DNA of 14,940 bases. Source: an uncultured Alphaproteobacteria bacterium. Its GTDB lineage: Bacteria; Pseudomonadota; Alphaproteobacteria; RF32; CAG-239. The notes beneath the pieces are model-generated. The model ran no database searches. It was not told the DNA's origin and saw only the letters and a list, made by a program, of their open reading frames with translations. Positions within the stretch are counted from its first letter, which is position 1. Every line of letters begins with the position of its first letter. The position numbers and the translations under genes were made by a program. Positions 12,989 to 14,940 of this stretch are shown here, piece by piece. Location: assembly GCA_944392285.1 (NCBI GenBank), contig CALXWF010000070.1:1-14940 (forward strand), given 5' to 3'.

Positions 12989-13135
12989 GGTTTCTCTCTT
13001 TATATTTGATTTATATTTGCAGTATAGAACAGCGGCAAGGTTCATGGCAATATTTTTTACGACCTCTTAAACATAAAATACTGGATTTTTAAGATTTAAA
13101 CAGTTATGCTTGTGAGGCTTGGGAGAGAATATGAG

Positions 13136-13492
13136 ATGTCTGAAACAAAAAAAAGCGAAGCAGAGTTGTTAGCAATGGCCGCAGAAGAGTTTGAAATTTC
13201 TGCCCCTAAAGCTAAAAAACTGCAAAAAGAATTTTTTGAGCAAAAAAACAAAAATTTATCAAAGCAAATTACGCCGCCGTTCTTAGAAATTGCCGACCAA
13301 CTTGAAGCCGAGGACGACCAAGTTTTTCATGCGGCCGTCTATAACCTTGGCTTGGTGGCCTTAGCCCAAAAGAAATATCGCAAAGAAATTTTGAATATTC
13401 TCGGAGAATATGCCGAAAATAAGCGCAAAACCCAAGAGCAACGCGCTTATGTGCAAGAAAAAATTGATGAAATAAAAAAAGCCAAAGCTTAA
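13136..13492 (+). CDS. Small helical protein of unknown function
   Basis: This 118-residue soluble protein is rich in Lys, Glu, Ala and Gln and likely all helical. The N-terminal segment contains SEAELLAMAAEEFEIS. The middle reads HAAVYNLGLVALAQKKY, and the C-terminal region of alternating charged residues could form a coiled coil. No membrane span, signal peptide or catalytic motif is seen. The start at 13136 is preferred over 13106 because GGGAGAG (13121-13127) sits 8 bases before it. The gene converges on lexA, and the two stop codons overlap by two bases with no terminator between. I do not recognise a family. Confidence 0.7.
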   Translation: MSETKKSEAELLAMAAEEFEISAPKAKKLQKEFFEQKNKNLSKQITPPFLEIADQLEAEDDQVFHAAVYNLGLVALAQKKYRKEILNILGEYAENKRKTQEQRAYVQEKIDEIKKAKA

Positions 13493-14145
13493 TGATAACG
13501 GCGTAACAGCCCGCTTAAGATACCTTGAACTCTTACGCTTTCTGCCGGAAGCGTGCGTGTTTCATAGGCTGCATTCATCGGAATCAGCTTTACAAAAGCC
13601 CCTTCTTTGCGAATAATTTTTAAGGTAGCCTCTGCATTGTCAACCAATGCGACGACAATTTCGCCGTTGTCGGCGTGGTCGGCTTTTTTGATAATAACGG
13701 TGTCGCCGTCCAAAATGCCGCCTTCCATCATCGAATCGCCTTCAACGGTTAAGGCATAATATTGACCGCGACTGACCATGTTATAGGGAACAAAAAGTTT
13801 TTCGCTCTCATCTGCGAGGGCTTCTATCGGCGTGCCGGCGGCGATTTTGCCATATAGCGGGATTTCGGTCATGCCGTTGTTAAGAGCTTGTTCTTTTTTC
13901 TTTTCTTCTTCAATAATGGCGCTCGGCTTGAGCTTGGGCAGACGAATCACCTCAAGGGCGCGGGCTTTGTGCGGCAGTTTCTTAATAAAATTACGCTCTA
14001 CCAAAGCCTCTATCAAGGCGTGAATCCCCGACTTGGACTTAAGACCGACCGCCTCTTTCATTTCATCAAAAGACGGGGAATGGCCGGTTTCTTTAATAAC
14101 CTTATTAATAAACATTAAAAGTTGGTATTGTTTCGGGGTCAGCAT
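13489..14145 (-). CDS. lexA: SOS response repressor LexA
   Basis: This 218-residue repressor and self-cleaving protease blocks DNA-damage genes until RecA filaments trigger its cleavage. The winged-helix domain (1-65) includes SPSFDEMKEAVGLKSKSGIH as the recognition region. The C-terminal domain has the cleavage site Ala103-Gly104 in LYGKIAAGTP. It also has the catalytic Ser138 in EGDSMMEGG and Lys176 in ATLKII. All key residues are intact. I chose ATG 14145 because AAGGAGGT lies just upstream (14151-14158), although the frame extends to 14172. The promoter overlaps a triple GTTC operator, so the gene represses itself. It is divergent from lysS. Confidence 0.97.
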   Translation of the reverse strand: MLTPKQYQLLMFINKVIKETGHSPSFDEMKEAVGLKSKSGIHALIEALVERNFIKKLPHKARALEVIRLPKLKPSAIIEEEKKKEQALNNGMTEIPLYGKIAAGTPIEALADESEKLFVPYNMVSRGQYYALTVEGDSMMEGGILDGDTVIIKKADHADNGEIVVALVDNAEATLKIIRKEGAFVKLIPMNAAYETRTLPAESVRVQGILSGLLRRYH

Positions 14146-14166
14146 TTGGCACCTCCTTGGTGTTAT

Positions 14167-14192
14167 GTTCACAATATGTTCTAATTTAGTTC
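14167..14192. promoter_or_regulatory. Triple alphaproteobacterial SOS box (LexA operator)
   Basis: GTTC occurs at 14167-14170, 14178-14181 and 14189-14192, each pair spaced exactly 7 bases apart (an 11-base period). GTTC-N7-GTTC is the established LexA target of Alphaproteobacteria. The three words make two overlapping operators. They cover the -10 box and start region of the lexA promoter. Confidence 0.92.
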
Positions 14193-14206
14193 TGCCTGAT
14201 TGTCAA
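14178..14206 (-). promoter_or_regulatory. lexA promoter
   Basis: On the minus strand, a perfect TTGACA (14201-14206) and TAGAAC (14178-14183) are spaced 17 bp apart. The -10 box includes the middle GTTC of the operator, so bound LexA should block RNA polymerase. Confidence 0.75.
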
Positions 14207-14244
14207 GAGAGGTTGCAAAATTTTGCTTAAGAATAAAGAAATTA

Positions 14245-14272
14245 TTGAAAATTTTTCTGATTGGTTTATAGT
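14245..14272 (+). promoter_or_regulatory. lysS promoter
   Basis: TTGAAA (14245-14250) and TATAGT (14267-14272) are 16 bp apart, giving a start near 14279, about 40 bases before lysS. It does not overlap the SOS boxes, so LexA probably does not control it directly. Confidence 0.65.
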
Positions 14273-14319
14273 CTGAAACCAGAAATTTGAGATTTTAATA
14301 AATTATAACAGGAAATATC

Positions 14320-14940
14320 ATGACAGAAGAAAGCAACCTCCATCGCGAAGCCCGCTTGGTTAAGCTCAACAACCTACTTGCTACGGGTTATAATCCCTAC
14401 CCTTATAAGTTTGAACCCAATGCTTATGCCGCGCCCTTGCAAGAAAAATATAAAGACTTGGAAGCCGGCGCCGATACAGAGGATCGGGTTACCGTTGCCG
14501 GACGCGCCATGGCCGTGCGCAACAGCGGTATGTTTATTGACTTAAAGGATGTTACCGGTAAAATTCAGGTCTTTTGTCACAAAAATCATTTGAGCGAAGA
14601 AGATTTGGCCAGATTAAAAAATTTGGATATCGGTGATATTGTCGGCATTACCGGCTATGTTCGCCGCACCCCCAGAGGCGAGCTTTCTATCGCTGCAGAG
14701 AAATTTGATATTATTGCAAAATCTTTGCAGGCTCTGCCCGAAAAATTTCATGGTTTGACCGATATTGACGCTCGTTATCGTCAACGCTATGTTGATTTTA
14801 TTATGAATGATGACAGCCGCGAAACTTTTATCAAACGCTGCAAAATTACCTCGGCCGTACGCAAGTTTTTTGAAAACCGCAACTTCCTTGAGGTTGAAAC
14901 CCCGATGCTGCACAGCATTATGGGCGGGGCAAATGCCAAA
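14320..14940 (+). CDS. lysS: Lysyl-tRNA synthetase, class II, N-terminal part (runs off the window)
   Basis: The first 207 residues of the enzyme that charges tRNA-Lys are visible. An N-terminal arm is followed by an OB-fold tRNA-binding domain (about 56-135) with VAGRAMAVRNSGMFIDLKD and YVRRTPRGELSI. The start of the class II catalytic domain follows, with ARYRQRYVDFIMN (151-163) and motif 1 ending FLEVETPML (189-197), then the GGANAK segment. This is the class II type, unlike the class I LysRS common in Alphaproteobacteria. The frame is open to the last base of the window. An AGGA ribosome-binding site precedes ATG 14320, and the promoter lies 48 bases upstream. Confidence 0.95.
   Translation, partial: MTEESNLHREARLVKLNNLLATGYNPYPYKFEPNAYAAPLQEKYKDLEAGADTEDRVTVAGRAMAVRNSGMFIDLKDVTGKIQVFCHKNHLSEEDLARLKNLDIGDIVGITGYVRRTPRGELSIAAEKFDIIAKSLQALPEKFHGLTDIDARYRQRYVDFIMNDDSRETFIKRCKITSAVRKFFENRNFLEVETPMLHSIMGGANAK

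Overview
The window looks like a piece of the chromosome of an AT-rich alphaproteobacterium, probably an uncultured, host-associated or anaerobic lineage. The strongest lineage evidence is the lexA gene. Its promoter carries three GTTC words spaced as GTTC-N7-GTTC-N7-GTTC, the SOS-box form typical of Alphaproteobacteria. A sigma-32-like promoter of alphaproteobacterial type precedes the small heat-shock gene, and the codons are AT-rich. Other content is more typical of anaerobic bacteria: a GGGtGRT protein paired with a NifU-like scaffold, a fluoride riboswitch, and a class II lysyl-tRNA synthetase. This suggests a lineage shaped by gene transfer. The lineage call is inference.

Layout. (1) 1-1225: the end of a NifU-like Fe-S scaffold gene and the complete GGGtGRT gene, closed by a strong terminator. 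(2) 1257-2380: promoter, fluoride riboswitch with a terminator expression platform, crcB/fluC, then a maltose/galactoside O-acetyltransferase-like gene. (3) 2421-7661: an extended -10 promoter, a 55-residue membrane peptide, a MATE exporter and two overlapping half-size ABC exporters, which look like one export operon. (4) 7668-9840: a membrane-anchored spermidine-synthase-like gene (minus) and a divergent membrane-anchored flavodoxin (plus), ending in a two-way terminator. (5) 9846-11294: a membrane-anchored LysM-like/M23 peptidase (minus), divergent from a tRNA-Asp gene. (6) 11576-11873: two nearly identical copies of the tRNA terminator flank about 204 bp of hairpin-rich DNA with about 57% G+C. 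This is the least explained DNA in the window. (7) 11908-13492: an Hsp20 gene, a small membrane protein of unknown function, and a small helical protein of unknown function. (8) 13489-14940: autoregulated lexA divergent from lysS, which runs off the window.

How the genes work together. crcB with its riboswitch is a self-contained fluoride defence. The MATE and ABC genes probably form an export unit of unknown substrate. lexA controls the SOS response and represses itself. The M23 peptidase acts on peptidoglycan. No CRISPR array, phage or complete insertion sequence was seen. The most distinctive unexplained items are the GGGtGRT/NifU-like pair, the hairpin block between duplicated tRNA terminators, and the fluoride riboswitch with an inserted hairpin.
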